Shown: positions 14,597 through 24,902, numbered from the stretch's first letter. The stretch is DNA of 32,389 nt from Gammaproteobacteria bacterium (GCA_009838035.1 VXSK01000009.1:1-32389), one strand, 5' to 3'. Program-made: numbers and translations. Notes: generated by a model not told the origin, from the sequence alone.

Positions 14597-15592
14597 CTAG
14601 GCGGCGGTCTTCAGGCCCGCCGGCGGCCACTCGGGCAGCTCGGAGCCCAGCTCCAGACCCCGCTCGCCCAGCTTCTCCTGGATTTCCGTCAGGGAGCGCT
14701 TGCCGAGGTTGGGCGTGCGCAGCAGTTCGGCGTCGGTCTTCTGCACGAGGTCGCCCACGAAGTGGATGTTCTCGGCCTTCAGGCAGTTCACCGAGCGGGC
14801 GTTGAGCTGCAGGTCCTCGATCGGCGACATGTAGAGCTGGCGCAGTTGCGGGTCGATGCCCATCAGGCCGACGTTCTCGCTCGGCGCAAGGTCCACGAAC
14901 ACGGTGAGCTGGTCGCGCAGGATTTCGCCGGCGCGGCGCACGGCGTCGCCCGGATCGATGGCGCCGTTGGTCTCCAGCTCCACGATCAGGCGGTCGAGGT
15001 CGGTGCGGCGCTCCACGCGCGCGGCCTCGACGTCGTAGCTGACGCGCCGGACCGGGCTGAACGAAGCGTCGAGCTGCAGCCGGCCCATCGTGACGCTGCC
15101 CTCGGTGACCTCGGCCATGCGCGTGGCGGGGCGGTAGCCGCGGCCGGTGGCCACGGTCAGGCGCATGCTCAGCTCCACGCCGGAAGTCAACGTGGCGATG
15201 TGCTGGTCCGGGTTGACCACCTCGACGTCATGGTCGGTGGCGATGTCGCCGGCCGTGACCTGGCCCGGCCCCTTCTTCACCAGCATCAGCTCGGCGCTGG
15301 CGCGCGCGTGCATGCGCACGGCCACGTCCTTGAGGTTCAGCAGGATCTCCACCACGTCTTCCTTGACCCCCTCGATGGAGCTGTATTCATGCAGCACCTC
15401 GTTCTGGATCTCGGCCTCGATGATGGCGGCGCCCGGCATGCTCGACAGCAGCAGGCGGCGCAACGCGTTGCCCAGCGTGTGGCCGAAGCCGCGCTCCAGC
15501 GGCTCTATCGTGATGCGGGCGCGGTTCGGGTGGCCGCGCTCCTCAACGCGAACGATGCGGGGCTTCAGGAAGGTATGTACTGATTGGTCCAT
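14597..15592 (-). CDS. rpoA: DNA-directed RNA polymerase alpha subunit
   Basis: 331 residues (E. coli 329). The N-terminal dimerisation domain includes [20 protein letters not shown], and the C-terminal domain has [19 protein letters not shown] and [15 protein letters not shown], keeping the Arg, Asn and Lys positions that contact UP elements and activators in E. coli. The protein ends in [10 protein letters not shown] as in gammaproteobacteria. It is placed between rpsD (16 nt) and rplQ (27 nt), the standard alpha-operon order. Confidence 0.98.
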   Translation of the reverse strand: MDQSVHTFLKPRIVRVEERGHPNRARITIEPLERGFGHTLGNALRRLLLSSMPGAAIIEAEIQNEVLHEYSSIEGVKEDVVEILLNLKDVAVRMHARASAELMLVKKGPGQVTAGDIATDHDVEVVNPDQHIATLTSGVELSMRLTVATGRGYRPATRMAEVTEGSVTMGRLQLDASFSPVRRVSYDVEAARVERRTDLDRLIVELETNGAIDPGDAVRRAGEILRDQLTVFVDLAPSENVGLMGIDPQLRQLYMSPIEDLQLNARSVNCLKAENIHFVGDLVQKTDAELLRTPNLGKRSLTEIQEKLGERGLELGSELPEWPPAGLKTAA

Positions 15593-15608
15593 GGCGCTTG
15601 CACTCCTG

Positions 15609-16232
15609 CTACTTGGAATAAAGCTCTACAACCAGGCTTTCGTTAATGTCGGGCAGGATCTCCTCACGCTCCGGCAGGCTCTTGACCGTGCCTGAAAGCG
15701 CTTTCGGATCCACCTCCAGCCACTCGGGGAAGCCGAGCTGGCGGGCGATCTCCAGGGCGTTCTGAATCCTGAGCTGCTCCTTCGCGCGCGGATGCACGGC
15801 AACGACGTCGCCCGCCTTGACCTGGTAGGACGGGATGTTGACCGCGCGGCCGTTGACCTGGATTCCGCGGTGCGTGACGAGTTGCCGGGCCTCGGGCCGG
15901 GTGGCGCCGAATCCCAGGCGATAGACGATGTTGTCCAGGCGGCCTTCCAGCAGCCTCAGGAGGTTATCGCCGGTGGAGCCCTTCTGGCGCGCGGCGCGCT
16001 TGTAGTAGTTGCGGAACTGCCGCTCGAGCACGCCGTACATGCGCCTCAGCTTCTGCTTCTCGCGAAGCTGCAGGCCGTAATCGGAGATGCGCCCGGGACG
16101 CTGGGTGCTGCGCGCGCCGGGCACGCGGTCGTGCCGGCACTTCTCCTCGAGCGAGCGCACCCGGCTCTTGAGCAGCAGGTCGGTGCCCTCGCGCCGCGAG
16201 AGCTTGCATACGGGTCCGGTGTAACGGGCCAT
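15609..16232 (-). CDS. rpsD: 30S ribosomal protein S4
   Basis: 207 residues from ATG 16232 (GGAGG 8 nt upstream); the open frame extends further upstream, but this start matches the family MARYTGP. No zinc-binding Cys cluster is seen, as in most proteobacteria; the S4 RNA-binding domain is [27 protein letters not shown]4 nucleates 16S 5'-domain assembly and in E. coli represses the alpha operon; I did not identify its pseudoknot target here. Confidence 0.97.
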   Translation of the reverse strand: MARYTGPVCKLSRREGTDLLLKSRVRSLEEKCRHDRVPGARSTQRPGRISDYGLQLREKQKLRRMYGVLERQFRNYYKRAARQKGSTGDNLLRLLEGRLDNIVYRLGFGATRPEARQLVTHRGIQVNGRAVNIPSYQVKAGDVVAVHPRAKEQLRIQNALEIARQLGFPEWLEVDPKALSGTVKSLPEREEILPDINESLVVELYSK

Positions 16233-16245
16233 GCCTGGCGCCTCC

Positions 16246-16632
16246 CTAAACGCGGCGCCGCTTGGGGGCGCGGCAGCCGTTGTGCGGGATGGGGGTGACA
16301 TCCTCGATGTGGGTGATGCGGAAACCGGCGGCGTTGAGCGCCCGGACCGCGGACTCGCGCCCGGGGCCGGGGCCGCGCACCCGGACCTGCAGGTTTGCCA
16401 TGCCCATCTCGCGGGCGCGGTTGGCGGCGCGCTCGGCCGCCACCTGGGCGGCGAACGGCGTGGACTTGCGCGAACCGCGGAAGCCCGAGCCGCCGGAGGT
16501 GGCCCAGGACAGCGCGTTGCCCTGCGGGTCGGTGATCGTGATGATTGTGTTGTTGAACGACGCGTGGATGTGCGCGATGCCGTCCACGACATGGCGCCTG
16601 GCCGCTTTCTTACGGGGTTTGGGTTTTGCCAT
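16246..16632 (-). CDS. rpsK: 30S ribosomal protein S11
   Basis: 128 residues, family length. Key stretches are [36 protein letters not shown] and the C-terminal [20 protein letters not shown] with the [13 protein letters not shown] end. S11 forms the platform of the small subunit with S6/S18. It lies 12 nt after rpsM and 13 nt before rpsD in the alpha operon. Confidence 0.97.
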   Translation of the reverse strand: MAKPKPRKKAARRHVVDGIAHIHASFNNTIITITDPQGNALSWATSGGSGFRGSRKSTPFAAQVAAERAANRAREMGMANLQVRVRGPGPGRESAVRALNAAGFRITHIEDVTPIPHNGCRAPKRRRV

Positions 16633-16644
16633 CTCGATAACCCC

Positions 16645-17001
16645 CTACTTGCGGATGGGCCGGCGCGGACCCTTGCGGGTGCGCGCGTTGGTGCGGCTGC
16701 GCTGGCCGCGCACCGGCAGCCCGCGCCGGTGGCGCAGTCCGCGGTAGCAGCCCAGGTCCATCAGCCGCTTGACGTTCATGGAGTTCTCGCGCCGCAGGTC
16801 GCCTTCGAGCTGGTAGCGGGCCACGCTGGAGCGGATGCGTTCGATCGCGGGCTCGTCCAGGTCCTTGACCTGCACGTCGGGCTGCACGTTCGAGAGCTGG
16901 CAGATCTCCAGGGCGCGGGCGGGGCCGATCCCGAAGATGTGCGTGAGCGCCACCCGCACGTGCTTGTAGACGGGCACATTGATGCCGGATATGCGCGCCA
17001 T
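16645..17001 (-). CDS. rpsM: 30S ribosomal protein S13
   Basis: 118 residues from ATG 17001, starting [20 protein letters not shown]; the frame is open further upstream but this start gives exactly the E. coli length. The helix-two-turn-helix segment [14 protein letters not shown] and the basic tail [20 protein letters not shown], which reaches P-site tRNA, are both present. It begins the alpha-operon part, 2 nt after the rpmJ stop. Confidence 0.97.
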   Translation of the reverse strand: MARISGINVPVYKHVRVALTHIFGIGPARALEICQLSNVQPDVQVKDLDEPAIERIRSSVARYQLEGDLRRENSMNVKRLMDLGCYRGLRHRRGLPVRGQRSRTNARTRKGPRRPIRK

Positions 17002-17003
17002 GC

Positions 17004-17117
17004 TCAGCCCTGCCTTTGCTTGTGCCGCGGGTCCGTGCACAGGACCCGGAGCACGCCCTTGCGCCGCACGATCTTGCAGTTGCGGCAGATCTTCTTTACC
17101 GATGCGCGTACTTTCAT
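17004..17117 (-). CDS. rpmJ: 50S ribosomal protein L36
   Basis: A 37-residue gene easily missed by ORF length cut-offs. It reads [19 protein letters not shown] and then [18 protein letters not shown]. The zinc ligands of the C-type form are intact (Cys11, Cys14, Cys27, His32). AAGGAG is about 7 nt before the ATG. It lies between secY and rpsM, the normal position at the spc/alpha junction. Confidence 0.96.
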   Translation of the reverse strand: MKVRASVKKICRNCKIVRRKGVLRVLCTDPRHKQRQG

Positions 17118-17150
17118 GCTTGCATCTCCTTCAACCCGTCAGCCCGGCCC

Positions 17151-18500
17151 TCAGCGCGGGCCCCTGCGCCCGTACGAGCCGAGATTGGCTTTCTTCATCA
17201 GGCCCTCGTACTGGTGCGACATCATGTGCGCCTGCAACTGGGCCAGGAAATCCATGGTGACCACCACCATGATGAGCAGCGAGGTGCCGCCGAAATAGAA
17301 CGGCACCTGCCACTGCATGATCAGCAACTCGGGCATCAGGCACACGCCGGTGATGTAGATGCCGCCCCACAGCGTAATCCGGGTCAGCACCCGGTCGATG
17401 TAGTTGGCGGTCTGCTGGCCGGGGCGGATGCCGGGAATGAATGCCCCCGAGCGCTGCAGGTTCTCGGCGGTGTCGCGCGCATTGAACACCAGCGCGGTGT
17501 AGAAGAACGCGAAGAACATGATCAGCGCGCCGTACATCATCACGTAGATGGGCTGGCCCGGCGCCAGCCGCGCGCCCAGCGTCTGCAGCCAGCTGAAGCC
17601 CTCGGCCTGGCCGAACCAGGAGGCCAGCGTGGCCGGGAACAGGATGATGCTACTGGCGAAAATCGGCGGGATCACGCCCGACATGTTGAGCTTGAACGGC
17701 AGGTGGCTGGACTGGCCGGCATACATGCGCCGGCCCTGCATGCGCTTGGCGTAGTTGACCGGGATGCGCCGCTGGGCGCGCTCCACGAACACCACGAAGG
17801 CGATCACGGCCAGGATCAGCAGCATCAGGATCAGCGCGAAGGCGCCGTTCAGCTCGCCGGTGCTGACCAGTTGCAGGGTGCCGCCGAAGGCCGACGGCAG
17901 CCCGGCCAGGATGCTGGCCAGGATGATTATGGAAATGCCGTTGCCGATGCCGCGCTCGGTGATCTGCTCGCCCAGCCACATCAGGAACACGGTGCCGGTG
18001 GTGAGCGTGATGGCCGCAGTCATCACGAAGCTGGGGCCCGGGTTGATGACCACGCCCTGGCCCTGCAGCGCCACCGACATGGCCATCGACTGGAAGGCGG
18101 CCAGGATCACGGTGAAATAGCGGGTGTACTTGACGATCTGGCGGCGGCCGGACTCGCCTTCCTTGCGGAGCTGGGCGAGCGTGGGCACGACCACTCCGGC
18201 AAGCTGCATGATGATCGACGCGGAAATGTAGGGCATGATGCCGAGCGCGAAGATCGACATCCGCTCCAGCGCGCCGCCGGAGAACATGTTCATCATGCTC
18301 AGGATCGTGCCTTCCTGCTGCTGGAAGAACTGGGCGAGCGCGTTCGGGTCGATGCCGGGCAGCGGGATGAACGCGCCGATGCGATAGACGACCAGCGCGC
18401 CGGCCAGGAACAGCAGGCGCTTGCGCAGGTCGCCGAAGCGCGTGGCCTCGCCGAGCGCCGCGGCGGGGTTGAACGTGCCGGCCTGTCCGCGCCTGGCCAT
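17151..18500 (-). CDS. secY: Protein translocase subunit SecY
   Basis: 449 residues, ten membrane helices, the channel of the SecYEG translocon in the inner membrane. Typical stretches are the TM1/plug region [34 protein letters not shown] (TM2), the cytosolic loop [17 protein letters not shown] used for ribosome and SecA contact, and [15 protein letters not shown]. The start overlaps the rplO stop by one base (TGATG), indicating coupled translation. rpmJ follows after 33 nt. Confidence 0.98.
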   Translation of the reverse strand: MARRGQAGTFNPAAALGEATRFGDLRKRLLFLAGALVVYRIGAFIPLPGIDPNALAQFFQQQEGTILSMMNMFSGGALERMSIFALGIMPYISASIIMQLAGVVVPTLAQLRKEGESGRRQIVKYTRYFTVILAAFQSMAMSVALQGQGVVINPGPSFVMTAAITLTTGTVFLMWLGEQITERGIGNGISIIILASILAGLPSAFGGTLQLVSTGELNGAFALILMLLILAVIAFVVFVERAQRRIPVNYAKRMQGRRMYAGQSSHLPFKLNMSGVIPPIFASSIILFPATLASWFGQAEGFSWLQTLGARLAPGQPIYVMMYGALIMFFAFFYTALVFNARDTAENLQRSGAFIPGIRPGQQTANYIDRVLTRITLWGGIYITGVCLMPELLIMQWQVPFYFGGTSLLIMVVVTMDFLAQLQAHMMSHQYEGLMKKANLGSYGRRGPR

Positions 18501-18934
18501 CAGCTGAGCTCCTCGATGGAACCGCCGGCGTCCTCGATGGCTTTGCGAGCCCCGGCCGTCGCGGCGATGCCCACGAGCTTCACCGGCTTCTTGACCTCTC
18601 CGCTCAGGAACACTTTCGCGGCGCGCGCGTCGAAGCGCGCCAGGCCGCGGTCCTTGAGCAGCGCCAGGTCAACGGTCTTCTCGCCCAGTCCGGCGATCTC
18701 GCTGGTGCGCACGCGGGCCGTGTAGCGCGCGGTGCGCGAAGCGAAGCCCACCTTGGGCAGGCGCCGCTGCAGCGGCATCTGGCCGCCCTCGAACCCGCGC
18801 ATGACGCCGGAGCCCGAGCGCGAGCCCTGGCCCTTGTGGCCGCGGCCGCAGGTCTTGCCGCCGCCGGCGGATGCGCCGCGGCCCACGCGCTTGCGGTGCT
18901 TGCGACCGCCGGGTTGCCCGAGCGAGTTGAGCAT
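18500..18934 (-). CDS. rplO: 50S ribosomal protein L15
   Basis: 144 residues, with the Gly/Arg-rich N-terminal extension ([22 protein letters not shown]) that penetrates 23S rRNA and the C-terminal globular part ([21 protein letters not shown]). Both ends overlap neighbours by one base (TGATG with rpmD upstream and secY downstream), so rpmD-rplO-secY is a tightly coupled run. Confidence 0.97.
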   Translation of the reverse strand: MLNSLGQPGGRKHRKRVGRGASAGGGKTCGRGHKGQGSRSGSGVMRGFEGGQMPLQRRLPKVGFASRTARYTARVRTSEIAGLGEKTVDLALLKDRGLARFDARAAKVFLSGEVKKPVKLVGIAATAGARKAIEDAGGSIEELS

Positions 18935-19128
18935 CAGTCGAGCTCCTCGACGTCGAGCATGTACCCGACCTTGCGCGCCATGCCGAGGTTCTCGGGCGTG
19001 GCGGGCACGGTCACGGTCTGGCGGATGCGCCTCAAACCCAGGCCGCGCACGCAGGCCTGGTGCTTGCGCAGTCGCCCGTGCAGGCTGCGCTTGAGCGTGA
19101 TCCGCACTTGCTTTTCAGCCTTGGCCAT
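18934..19128 (-). CDS. rpmD: 50S ribosomal protein L30
   Basis: 64 residues from ATG 19128, reading [20 protein letters not shown] and [19 protein letters not shown], then [17 protein letters not shown]. This is the short bacterial L30. The frame is open upstream, but the start overlaps the rpsE stop as TGATG, which fixes it by both homology and coupling. Confidence 0.96.
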   Translation of the reverse strand: MAKAEKQVRITLKRSLHGRLRKHQACVRGLGLRRIRQTVTVPATPENLGMARKVGYMLDVEELD

Positions 19129-19628
19129 CACGCAACGATCTCCTTGACGGACTTGCCGCGGGTCCGCGCGACCTGGCCCGGCGAGCGGGCCTCGTGCAGC
19201 GCCCGCACGGTGGCGCGCACCACGTTGATCGGGTTGCGCGAGCCGTACGACTTGGCCAGCACGTTGCGAACGCCGCAACATTCGAATACGGCGCGCATCG
19301 CGCCGCCGGCGATGATGCCGGTGCCTTCGGCGGCCGGCTGCATGTACACCTTGGTGGCGCCGTGGCGCCCGGTCATCGCGTAGTGCAGCGTGCCGCGCTT
19401 GAGCTTCACGGACTTCATCTCGACGCGCGCCTGGGCCAGCGACTTCTGGATCGCCAGCGGTACTTCGCGGGCCTTGCTGTGGCCGAAGCCGACCTGCCCG
19501 GCGCCGTCGCCGACCACGGTCAGCGCGGTGAAGCCGAACTGCCGGCCGCCCTTGACCACCTTGGCCACGCGGTTGACGTGCACCAGCTTCTCGAGCAGGT
19601 CTTCGCGGGATTCGTTGTTGTTCGCCAT
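19128..19628 (-). CDS. rpsE: 30S ribosomal protein S5
   Basis: 166 residues (E. coli 167). The double-stranded-RNA-binding-like N-domain has [20 protein letters not shown] and [19 protein letters not shown]; the C-domain has [21 protein letters not shown]5 acts in decoding accuracy and translocation through the mRNA entry channel. It is 15 nt after rplR in the spc part. Confidence 0.97.
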   Translation of the reverse strand: MANNNESREDLLEKLVHVNRVAKVVKGGRQFGFTALTVVGDGAGQVGFGHSKAREVPLAIQKSLAQARVEMKSVKLKRGTLHYAMTGRHGATKVYMQPAAEGTGIIAGGAMRAVFECCGVRNVLAKSYGSRNPINVVRATVRALHEARSPGQVARTRGKSVKEIVA

Positions 19629-19643
19629 AACTCGCGTTTCTCG

Positions 19644-19997
19644 CTAAAACTTGAGCCCGGCCTTGCGCGCGGCGTCGGCCAGTGCCTTGATCCGCCCGTG
19701 ATACCGGAAGCCCGAGCGGTCGAAGGCGACGCTCTTGAAGCCGGCCTCGACGGCCTGCTCGGCAAGCTGCTTGCCCACGGCCTTGGCGGCTTCCACGTTG
19801 CCGGTGTTCTTCACGTCCCCGCGCAGCTTGAGCGTCGAAGCCGAGGCCAGCACCTTGCCGCCGCCGGGCTCGATGAGCTGGGCGTAGATGTGCCGGGGCG
19901 TGCGATGCACGCTGAGCCTCGGCGCTCCCAGCCGCGCGATCCGCGCGCGCGTCTTGCGGGCGCGCCGGGCGCGGGCGATCCTCTTGTCGATGGCCAT
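19644..19997 (-). CDS. rplR: 50S ribosomal protein L18
   Basis: 117 residues. The basic N-terminus ([20 protein letters not shown]) is followed by the 5S rRNA-binding fold [19 protein letters not shown] and ends [20 protein letters not shown]. It has 15-nt gaps on both sides (rplF, rpsE). Confidence 0.97.
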   Translation of the reverse strand: MAIDKRIARARRARKTRARIARLGAPRLSVHRTPRHIYAQLIEPGGGKVLASASTLKLRGDVKNTGNVEAAKAVGKQLAEQAVEAGFKSVAFDRSGFRYHGRIKALADAARKAGLKF

Positions 19998-20012
19998 GAC
20001 GCTACACCCCGC

Positions 20013-20546
20013 CTACTTCTTCTTGGCTTCCTTGAGCCTCAGTTGCTCGCCCCGGTAGCGCACGCCTTTGCCCTTGTAGGGTTCGGGCGGACGCAGGGCG
20101 CGGATTTCGGCGGCCGTCTGGCCGACGAGCTGGCGGTTGATCGATTCGAGCACGATCTCGGTCTGCGAGGGCGTCTTTACCGACACCTTGTCCGACACCT
20201 TGTATTCGATAGGGTGCGAGAAGCCCAGTTGCAGGGCCAGCGTGCTGCCTTTGGCCTCGGCGCGGTAGCCGGTGCCGACGAGCTGCAGGCGGCGCTCGAA
20301 CCCCTGGCTGACGCCGGTGAACAGGTTGCGCACGAGGGCGCAGGTGGTGCCGGTCATGCTGCGCGCCAGGCGCGAACCGGAACGCGGGGCCACGACCACC
20401 GCGCCGTCGTCGAGCTTCATTTTGATCTCGCTGTGCACGGTCATCGAATCCTCGCCCCTGGAACCCTTCGCGGTCAGCGTGCCGTTGGCCAGACTGGCGG
20501 TGACGCCGTCGGGGACGGGAATCGGTCGTTTGGCCAGACGGGACAT
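20013..20546 (-). CDS. rplF: 50S ribosomal protein L6
   Basis: 177 residues, E. coli length. It has two tandem L6 domains: MSRLAKRPIPVPDGVTASL at the start and LQLGFSHPIEYKVSDKVSVK in the middle, ending in the signature PEPYKGKGVRYRGEQLRLKE. L6 lies near the factor-binding centre of the large subunit. It sits 3 nt after rpsH. Confidence 0.97.
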   Translation of the reverse strand: MSRLAKRPIPVPDGVTASLANGTLTAKGSRGEDSMTVHSEIKMKLDDGAVVVAPRSGSRLARSMTGTTCALVRNLFTGVSQGFERRLQLVGTGYRAEAKGSTLALQLGFSHPIEYKVSDKVSVKTPSQTEIVLESINRQLVGQTAAEIRALRPPEPYKGKGVRYRGEQLRLKEAKKK

Positions 20547-20549
20547 GGT

Positions 20550-20948
20550 TCAGCTCACGACGCAGAGCACTTCGCCGCCCTGCCTCGCCGCGCGCGACTC
20601 GCGGTCGCTCATCACGCCCTTGGAAGTGGAGATCACGGCCACGCCAAGGCCGCCCATTACGCGCGGCAGATCGTCGGCGCCGCGATAGACTCTCAAGCCC
20701 GGCCGCGAGGCGCGCTCGAGCCGGCGGATGACGGGCTCGCCCTGCTCGTACTTGAGCTCGATGCGCAGCGTGCGCTCGGGCCCCGGTTCGCCGGTGGCCT
20801 CGTAGCCCTCGATATAGCCCTCCGACTGAAGCACGCGCGCGATGGACTCCTTGATCGTCGAGCCGGGCATGGACACGTTGTCGTGCAGCGCCGCCTGCGC
20901 GTTGCGGATGCGCGTCAGCATGTCGGAGATCGGGTCTTGCATGCTCAT
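20550..20948 (-). CDS. rpsH: 30S ribosomal protein S8
   Basis: 132 residues: [35 protein letters not shown] and the C-terminal [24 protein letters not shown] block ending [10 protein letters not shown]8 binds helix 21 of 16S rRNA and in E. coli represses the spc operon at rplE; I did not identify that mRNA target. Start at ATG 20948 or two codons later. Confidence 0.97.
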   Translation of the reverse strand: MSMQDPISDMLTRIRNAQAALHDNVSMPGSTIKESIARVLQSEGYIEGYEATGEPGPERTLRIELKYEQGEPVIRRLERASRPGLRVYRGADDLPRVMGGLGVAVISTSKGVMSDRESRAARQGGEVLCVVS

Positions 20949-20958
20949 GCCGACACTC

Positions 20959-21264
20959 CTACCAGGACGCCTTGCTCACGCCGGGGATGTTGCCGAACAT
21001 CGTTTCCTCGCGCAGCTTGTTGCGGCTCAGGCCGAACTTCTTGAAATAGCCGCGCGGCCGGCCGGTAATCGCGCAGCGGTTGCGCAGGCGCACCGGGCTG
21101 GAGTCGCGCGGCAGGCGCTGCAGCGCCTCGAGCGCTTTGGCCAGATCGTCCGGGCTCGTGGAGCGGTCGGCGATGATGCGCTTGAGCTCGGTCCGGCGCT
21201 CGCGGTAGCGCTCCACCATGCGCCGGCGCTTCTTCTCGCGTTCCACCATGCTCTTCTTGGCCAT
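20959..21264 (-). CDS. rpsN: 30S ribosomal protein S14, zinc-free form
   Basis: 101 residues from [20 protein letters not shown]; the frame is open to 21297 but this start fits the family. It is the long C-minus form, lacking the CxxC pairs of the zinc form, with [20 protein letters not shown] and [22 protein letters not shown] at the end. The long form is usual in gammaproteobacteria. Confidence 0.97.
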   Translation of the reverse strand: MAKKSMVEREKKRRRMVERYRERRTELKRIIADRSTSPDDLAKALEALQRLPRDSSPVRLRNRCAITGRPRGYFKKFGLSRNKLREETMFGNIPGVSKASW

Positions 21265-21268
21265 GCGC

Positions 21269-21808
21269 TTACCTCTTGAAGGGAAACTTGAACTCATCGA
21301 GCAGGGCGCGGCCCTGTTCGTCGTTCACCGCCGTCGTGGTGATGGCGATGTCGAGGCCGCGGATGACGTCGATGTTGTCGTAGTTGATTTCGGGGAAGAT
21401 GATCTGCTCGGTCACGCCGATGCTGTAGTTGCCGCGACCGTCGAAGGACCTGGGGTTCAGCCCCCGGAAGTCCCGGATCCGCGGGATGGCCACGTTCACC
21501 AGGCGCTCGACGAAGTCGTACATCCGCGAGCGGCGCAGCGTGACCTTGCAGCCCAGGGGGTAGCCTTCGCGCACCTTGAACGCGGCGACCGAACGGCGCG
21601 CGTGGGTGATCACGGCGCGCTGGCCCGCGATCAGGGTCAGGTCCTCGGCGGCCTTCTTGACCGCGCCGCGATCGGAGATCCCCTCGCCCACGCCCATGTT
21701 GAGCGTGATCTTGGCGAGCTTCGGCGCCTGCATGGGATTGCCCAGGTTCAGCCGCTCCACCAGGCGCGGCGCCATTTCGGTGCGGTAGGACTGTTCGAGC
21801 GCGTTCAT
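21269..21808 (-). CDS. rplE: 50S ribosomal protein L5
   Basis: 179 residues, E. coli length. Typical stretches are [40 protein letters not shown] and the [18 protein letters not shown] region. L5 binds 5S rRNA and contacts P-site tRNA. Its start overlaps the rplX stop by 4 nt (ATGA). Confidence 0.98.
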   Translation of the reverse strand: MNALEQSYRTEMAPRLVERLNLGNPMQAPKLAKITLNMGVGEGISDRGAVKKAAEDLTLIAGQRAVITHARRSVAAFKVREGYPLGCKVTLRRSRMYDFVERLVNVAIPRIRDFRGLNPRSFDGRGNYSIGVTEQIIFPEINYDNIDVIRGLDIAITTTAVNDEQGRALLDEFKFPFKR

Positions 21809-22125
21809 ACGGTGTCGATGACCTCGCCGTCGCTCTTGAAGTAGCGCACGCGCTGACCGTCGGCCAGCGTCTTGATGCCGGTTCGCCCGCCTTTCTCGGT
21901 GACGGAGTTGTAGAGCGCCACGTTGGAGACGTGCAGCGGACGCTCTTCCTCGACGATGCCGCCGGGCAGGTTCTGCTGCGGGTTGGGCTTGCGGTGCTTG
22001 TGCACCAGGTTCACGTTCTCGATCAACACGCGGTCCTCGCCGACCAGGCGCGTGACGACGCCCCGCGCGCCGCGGTTGCGGCCCGTGGTGACGATCACTT
22101 CGTCGCCTGTCTTCAAACGCTTCAT
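21805..22125 (-). CDS. rplX: 50S ribosomal protein L24
   Basis: 106 residues with the KOW motif near the N-terminus ([20 protein letters not shown]), then [20 protein letters not shown] and [18 protein letters not shown]. It is an early assembly protein near the tunnel exit. It is 4 nt after rplN and overlaps rplE by 4 nt. Confidence 0.97.
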   Translation of the reverse strand: MKRLKTGDEVIVTTGRNRGARGVVTRLVGEDRVLIENVNLVHKHRKPNPQQNLPGGIVEEERPLHVSNVALYNSVTEKGGRTGIKTLADGQRVRYFKSDGEVIDTV

Positions 22126-22129
22126 GACG

Positions 22130-22498
22130 CTACAGCACCTCCGGGGCCAGGGAGACGATCTTCATGAAGCGCGCGGAGCGCAGCTCGCGGGTGACGGGGC
22201 CGAAGATGCGCGTGCCCACCGGTTCCAGGCGCGGGTTCAGCAGCACCGCGGCGTTGCCGTCGAAGCGGATCAGCGATCCGTCGGGGCGCCGCACTCCGCT
22301 GCGGGTGCGCACCACCACGGCGTGATACAGCTCGCCCTTGCGCACGCGCCCGCGCGGCACGGAGTCCTTGACGGTCACGCGGATCACGTCGCCGATGCGC
22401 GCATAGCGCCGGCGCGACCCGCCCAGCACCTTGATGCACTGCAACTTTCTCGCGCCGGAGTTGTCGGCCGCGCTCAATACGGTTTGGGCTTGAATCAT
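22130..22498 (-). CDS. rplN: 50S ribosomal protein L14
   Basis: 122 residues, E. coli length 123: [52 protein letters not shown] and [21 protein letters not shown]14 contributes to the inter-subunit bridge with helix 44. It follows rpsQ after 16 nt. Confidence 0.98.
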   Translation of the reverse strand: MIQAQTVLSAADNSGARKLQCIKVLGGSRRRYARIGDVIRVTVKDSVPRGRVRKGELYHAVVVRTRSGVRRPDGSLIRFDGNAAVLLNPRLEPVGTRIFGPVTRELRSARFMKIVSLAPEVL

Positions 22499-22514
22499 GA
22501 CCGCGGATCCTCAC

Positions 22515-22772
22515 TCAGTCGCTGCTCCCGTCCGCGCGCCGAAGCACGCGCACCAGCCTCCAGGACTTGCGGCGCGACACGGGGCGTCCCTCGGCGATCG
22601 CGACGAGGTCGCCTTCGCGCGAAGTGTTGTCTTCGTCATGGATCAGCATGCGCGTGGTGCGCCGCACGTATTTGCCGTACATGGGGTGCTTCACGAGCCG
22701 CTCCACGGCCACCCGCCGGGTCTTGTCGGACCCGCCTGGCAGGACCCGCGCCATGCGTTCCGAGGCGCTCAT
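22515..22772 (-). CDS. rpsQ: 30S ribosomal protein S17
   Basis: 85 residues of the OB-fold S17 family: KTRRVAVERLVKHPMYGKYV and RRTTRMLIHDEDNTSREGDL, then EGRPVSRRKSWRLVRVL. The N-terminal ten residues are variable. Its start overlaps the rpmC stop by 4 nt. Confidence 0.96.
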   Translation of the reverse strand: MSASERMARVLPGGSDKTRRVAVERLVKHPMYGKYVRRTTRMLIHDEDNTSREGDLVAIAEGRPVSRRKSWRLVRVLRRADGSSD

Positions 22773-22957
22773 GATGCGGCCTCGCGCATTACCGTCTTCA
22801 CCCGGGCGATGTCACGGCGCAGCTGGCGGTGGCGATGCACGCGCGCCTCCTGCCCCGTGGCCTGGCTCAGGCGCATCTGCAACTGCTCGCGCCGCAGTTC
22901 GAGAAGACGCTGCCGGAGCCCGGCGGCGTCCAGTTCCCTGATTTCGGAAGCCTTCAT
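22769..22957 (-). CDS. rpmC: 50S ribosomal protein L29
   Basis: 62 residues: [37 protein letters not shown] and [15 protein letters not shown], the family's two-helix hairpin. L29 borders the tunnel exit near the SRP and trigger-factor docking site. Four-base overlaps with rplP and rpsQ. Confidence 0.97.
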   Translation of the reverse strand: MKASEIRELDAAGLRQRLLELRREQLQMRLSQATGQEARVHRHRQLRRDIARVKTVMREAAS

Positions 22958-23367
22958 TGCAGTTGCCTGTGTACGAACGCGGTATTGACCGGCAGCTTCG
23001 ACGAAGCCAGCCGGAAGGCCTCGCGCGCCAGCGGCTCGGGCACGCCCTCGATCTCGTAGAGCATGCGGCCGGGCTGAACCAGCGAAACCCAGTATTCGAC
23101 GTTGCCCTTGCCCTTGCCCTGGCGCACTTCCAGCGGCTTCTGGGTGATGGGCTTGTCCGGAAAGATGCGGATCCAGACCTTGCCGCCACGGCGCACGTGG
23201 CGGGTCAGCGCGCGCCGCGCCGCCTCGATCTGGCGGGCGGTGATGCGGCCGCGGGTGGTGGCCTTGAGGCCGTACTCGCCGAAGGCCACGAAATTGCCGC
23301 GCTGGGCCAGGCCGCGGTTGCGGCCCTTGTGCATCTTGCGGTACTTGGTGCGCTTGGGCTGCATCAT
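22954..23367 (-). CDS. rplP: 50S ribosomal protein L16
   Basis: 137 residues: [40 protein letters not shown] and [20 protein letters not shown]. The Arg near position 82 that is hydroxylated in E. coli lies in [18 protein letters not shown]16 shapes the A-site. It overlaps the rpsC stop by 4 nt, so its translation follows directly from the repeat-coded tail of S3. Confidence 0.97.
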   Translation of the reverse strand: MMQPKRTKYRKMHKGRNRGLAQRGNFVAFGEYGLKATTRGRITARQIEAARRALTRHVRRGGKVWIRIFPDKPITQKPLEVRQGKGKGNVEYWVSLVQPGRMLYEIEGVPEPLAREAFRLASSKLPVNTAFVHRQLQ

Positions 23368-24221
23368 GACGGCGTTACCGGGGTTTCGGGCGTCTCAGGG
23401 GCAGCCGGGGTTGCCGGCGTGGCAGCGGTTGCGGGCGTCGCGGGAGTCGCTGGCGTTGCCGGAGTCACGGGAGCCGCGGGGGTTGCCGGTGTCGCGGGCG
23501 TGGCCGGGGTAGCAGGCGTTGCCGGCGTCGCGGGCCTGGGCTCGGCGCCGGTCGGCGTCTCGGCGGCGCCGGCCGTATCGGTGGGCGAGGACTTCTCGCC
23601 ACGGTAAATCCACACCTTCACGCCCACAACGCCGTAGGTGGTGAAGGCTTCCGCCAGGCCGTAATCGATGTCGGCGCGGAACGTGTGCAGCGGCACGCGG
23701 CCCTCGCGGTACCACTCCGAGCGCGCGATTTCGGCGCCGTTCAGCCGCCCGGCCACCTTGACCTTGATGCCCAGCGCGCCGAGCCGCATCGTGGTGCTGA
23801 CCGCGCGGCGCATGGCGCGGCGGAACATCACGCGGCGTTCGAGCTGCGAGGCGATGTTCTCGGCCACCAGCCGGGCGTAGAGCTCGGGCTTCTTGATCTC
23901 CTTGATGTTCACCCGCACCTGGTGCAGCTGCGTGTCGATCAGCTTGGCGAGGTCGCGCCTCAGCCGCTCGATGTCCTCGCCCTTCTTGCCGATGACGGTG
24001 CCGGGGCGGGCCGTGTGGATCTGGATCTGGGTGCTCTCGCGGTGGCGCTCGATGTCGATATGGCTGACCGCGGCGTCCTTGAGACGCTTGCGCAGCATCT
24101 CGCGGATCCGGTAGTCGGACTCGACCAGCGCCGGGAAATTCTTCGAATCGGCGTACCAGGTGGACGACCACGGCCGGGAGATGCCCAGCCGGATGCCGAT
24201 GGGATTGACTTTCTGGCCCAT
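23364..24221 (-). CDS. rpsC: 30S ribosomal protein S3 with long Pro-Ala-Thr repeat tail
   Basis: 285 residues from [20 protein letters not shown] (the frame is open ten codons further); E. coli S3 has 233. The KH domain ([20 protein letters not shown]) and the C-domain ([20 protein letters not shown], then [15 protein letters not shown]) are normal and end at about residue 210. Residues 211-285 are an extension, mostly PAT repeats from 231 on, coded by 9-bp units at about 23367-23531. S3 forms the mRNA entry helicase region, and its C-terminus is on the solvent side, where a tail can be tolerated. Gap of 2 nt after rplV. Confidence 0.96.
   Translation of the reverse strand: MGQKVNPIGIRLGISRPWSSTWYADSKNFPALVESDYRIREMLRKRLKDAAVSHIDIERHRESTQIQIHTARPGTVIGKKGEDIERLRRDLAKLIDTQLHQVRVNIKEIKKPELYARLVAENIASQLERRVMFRRAMRRAVSTTMRLGALGIKVKVAGRLNGAEIARSEWYREGRVPLHTFRADIDYGLAEAFTTYGVVGVKVWIYRGEKSSPTDTAGAAETPTGAEPRPATPATPATPATPATPATPAAPVTPATPATPATPATAATPATPAAPETPETPVTPS
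23367..23531 (-). repeat. 9-bp tandem repeat array in the 3' end of rpsC
   Basis: Roughly eighteen imperfect 9-bp units of the type GCAACGCCG / GCGACACCG on the minus strand, coding Pro-Ala-Thr, with interruptions AAP, VTP, TAAT and PETPETP. Such an array can change copy number by slippage without frameshift. Unit boundaries are approximate. Confidence 0.8.
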
Positions 24222-24223
24222 GG

Positions 24224-24598
24224 CTAGCTCTCGTCTTCCTCGCTGTCCCACCCCGACCCGCGCTGATCGGACAGGGTCAGGCTGACGTGAGTCTGCGGCT
24301 TGAGGATGCGCGCGCCGCGGCCGCGGGCCCGGGCCCGGTAGCGGCGGAAGGGCTTGGCCTCGTCCACCAGGACCTTGCTGACATACAGTTCGTCGATGTC
24401 GGCGCCGAAATTGGTCTGCGCGTTGGCGATGGCGGAATTGAGCACCTTGCCCAGGAGCTGCGCCGCGCGCCGGGGCGTGAACGCCAGGGCGTTGGCGGCT
24501 TCCTCGACGTGGCGGCCGCGGATCATGTCGGCGGCCAGCCGCGTCTTGCGGGTCGAGATGCGGGCGTAGCGCAGGCGGGCGGAAACTTCCATCGTCAT
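24224..24598 (-). CDS. rplV: 50S ribosomal protein L22
   Basis: 124 residues against 110 in E. coli. It has the conserved [34 protein letters not shown] and the tunnel-lining hairpin [15 protein letters not shown]...THVSLTL. The extra length is an acidic C-terminal tail ([14 protein letters not shown]). The hairpin carries no obvious macrolide-resistance deletion. It is 28 nt after rpsS. Confidence 0.96.
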   Translation of the reverse strand: MTMEVSARLRYARISTRKTRLAADMIRGRHVEEAANALAFTPRRAAQLLGKVLNSAIANAQTNFGADIDELYVSKVLVDEAKPFRRYRARARGRGARILKPQTHVSLTLSDQRGSGWDSEEDES

Positions 24599-24626
24599 TC
24601 TCCGGGGGACTTTGGGCCTGTCAGCC

Positions 24627-24902
24627 CTATTCCTTGGCCTTGCGGTCGCCCGAGTGGGCGCGGAAAATGCGGGTGGGCGCGAACTCGCCGAGCTTGTGGC
24701 CCACCATGTTCTCGGAAATCAGGATCGGGATATGGTCGCGCCCGTTGTGCACGGCGATGGTGAGCCCCACCATGTCGGGCACGATCATCGATCGGCGCGA
24801 CCATGTCCTGATCGGGCGCGGGCTGCGGTTGGCCGCGGCCACCTGCACCTTCTTCATCAGGTGCAGGTCCACGAACGGGCCCTTGCGAAGCGAGCGGGGC
24901 AT
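24627..24902 (-). CDS. rpsS: 30S ribosomal protein S19
   Basis: 91 residues from ATG 24902, inside a longer frame; start set by [19 protein letters not shown] and by the TGATG overlap with the rplB stop. It includes [20 protein letters not shown] and [19 protein letters not shown]19 is in the head, near S13. Confidence 0.97.
   Translation of the reverse strand: MPRSLRKGPFVDLHLMKKVQVAAANRSPRPIRTWSRRSMIVPDMVGLTIAVHNGRDHIPILISENMVGHKLGEFAPTRIFRAHSGDRKAKE

Noticed and set aside
13739..15583. 614-codon plus-strand frame spanning the HNH end, rplQ and rpoA
   Set aside because: Runs antisense to two certain genes and has no family resemblance.
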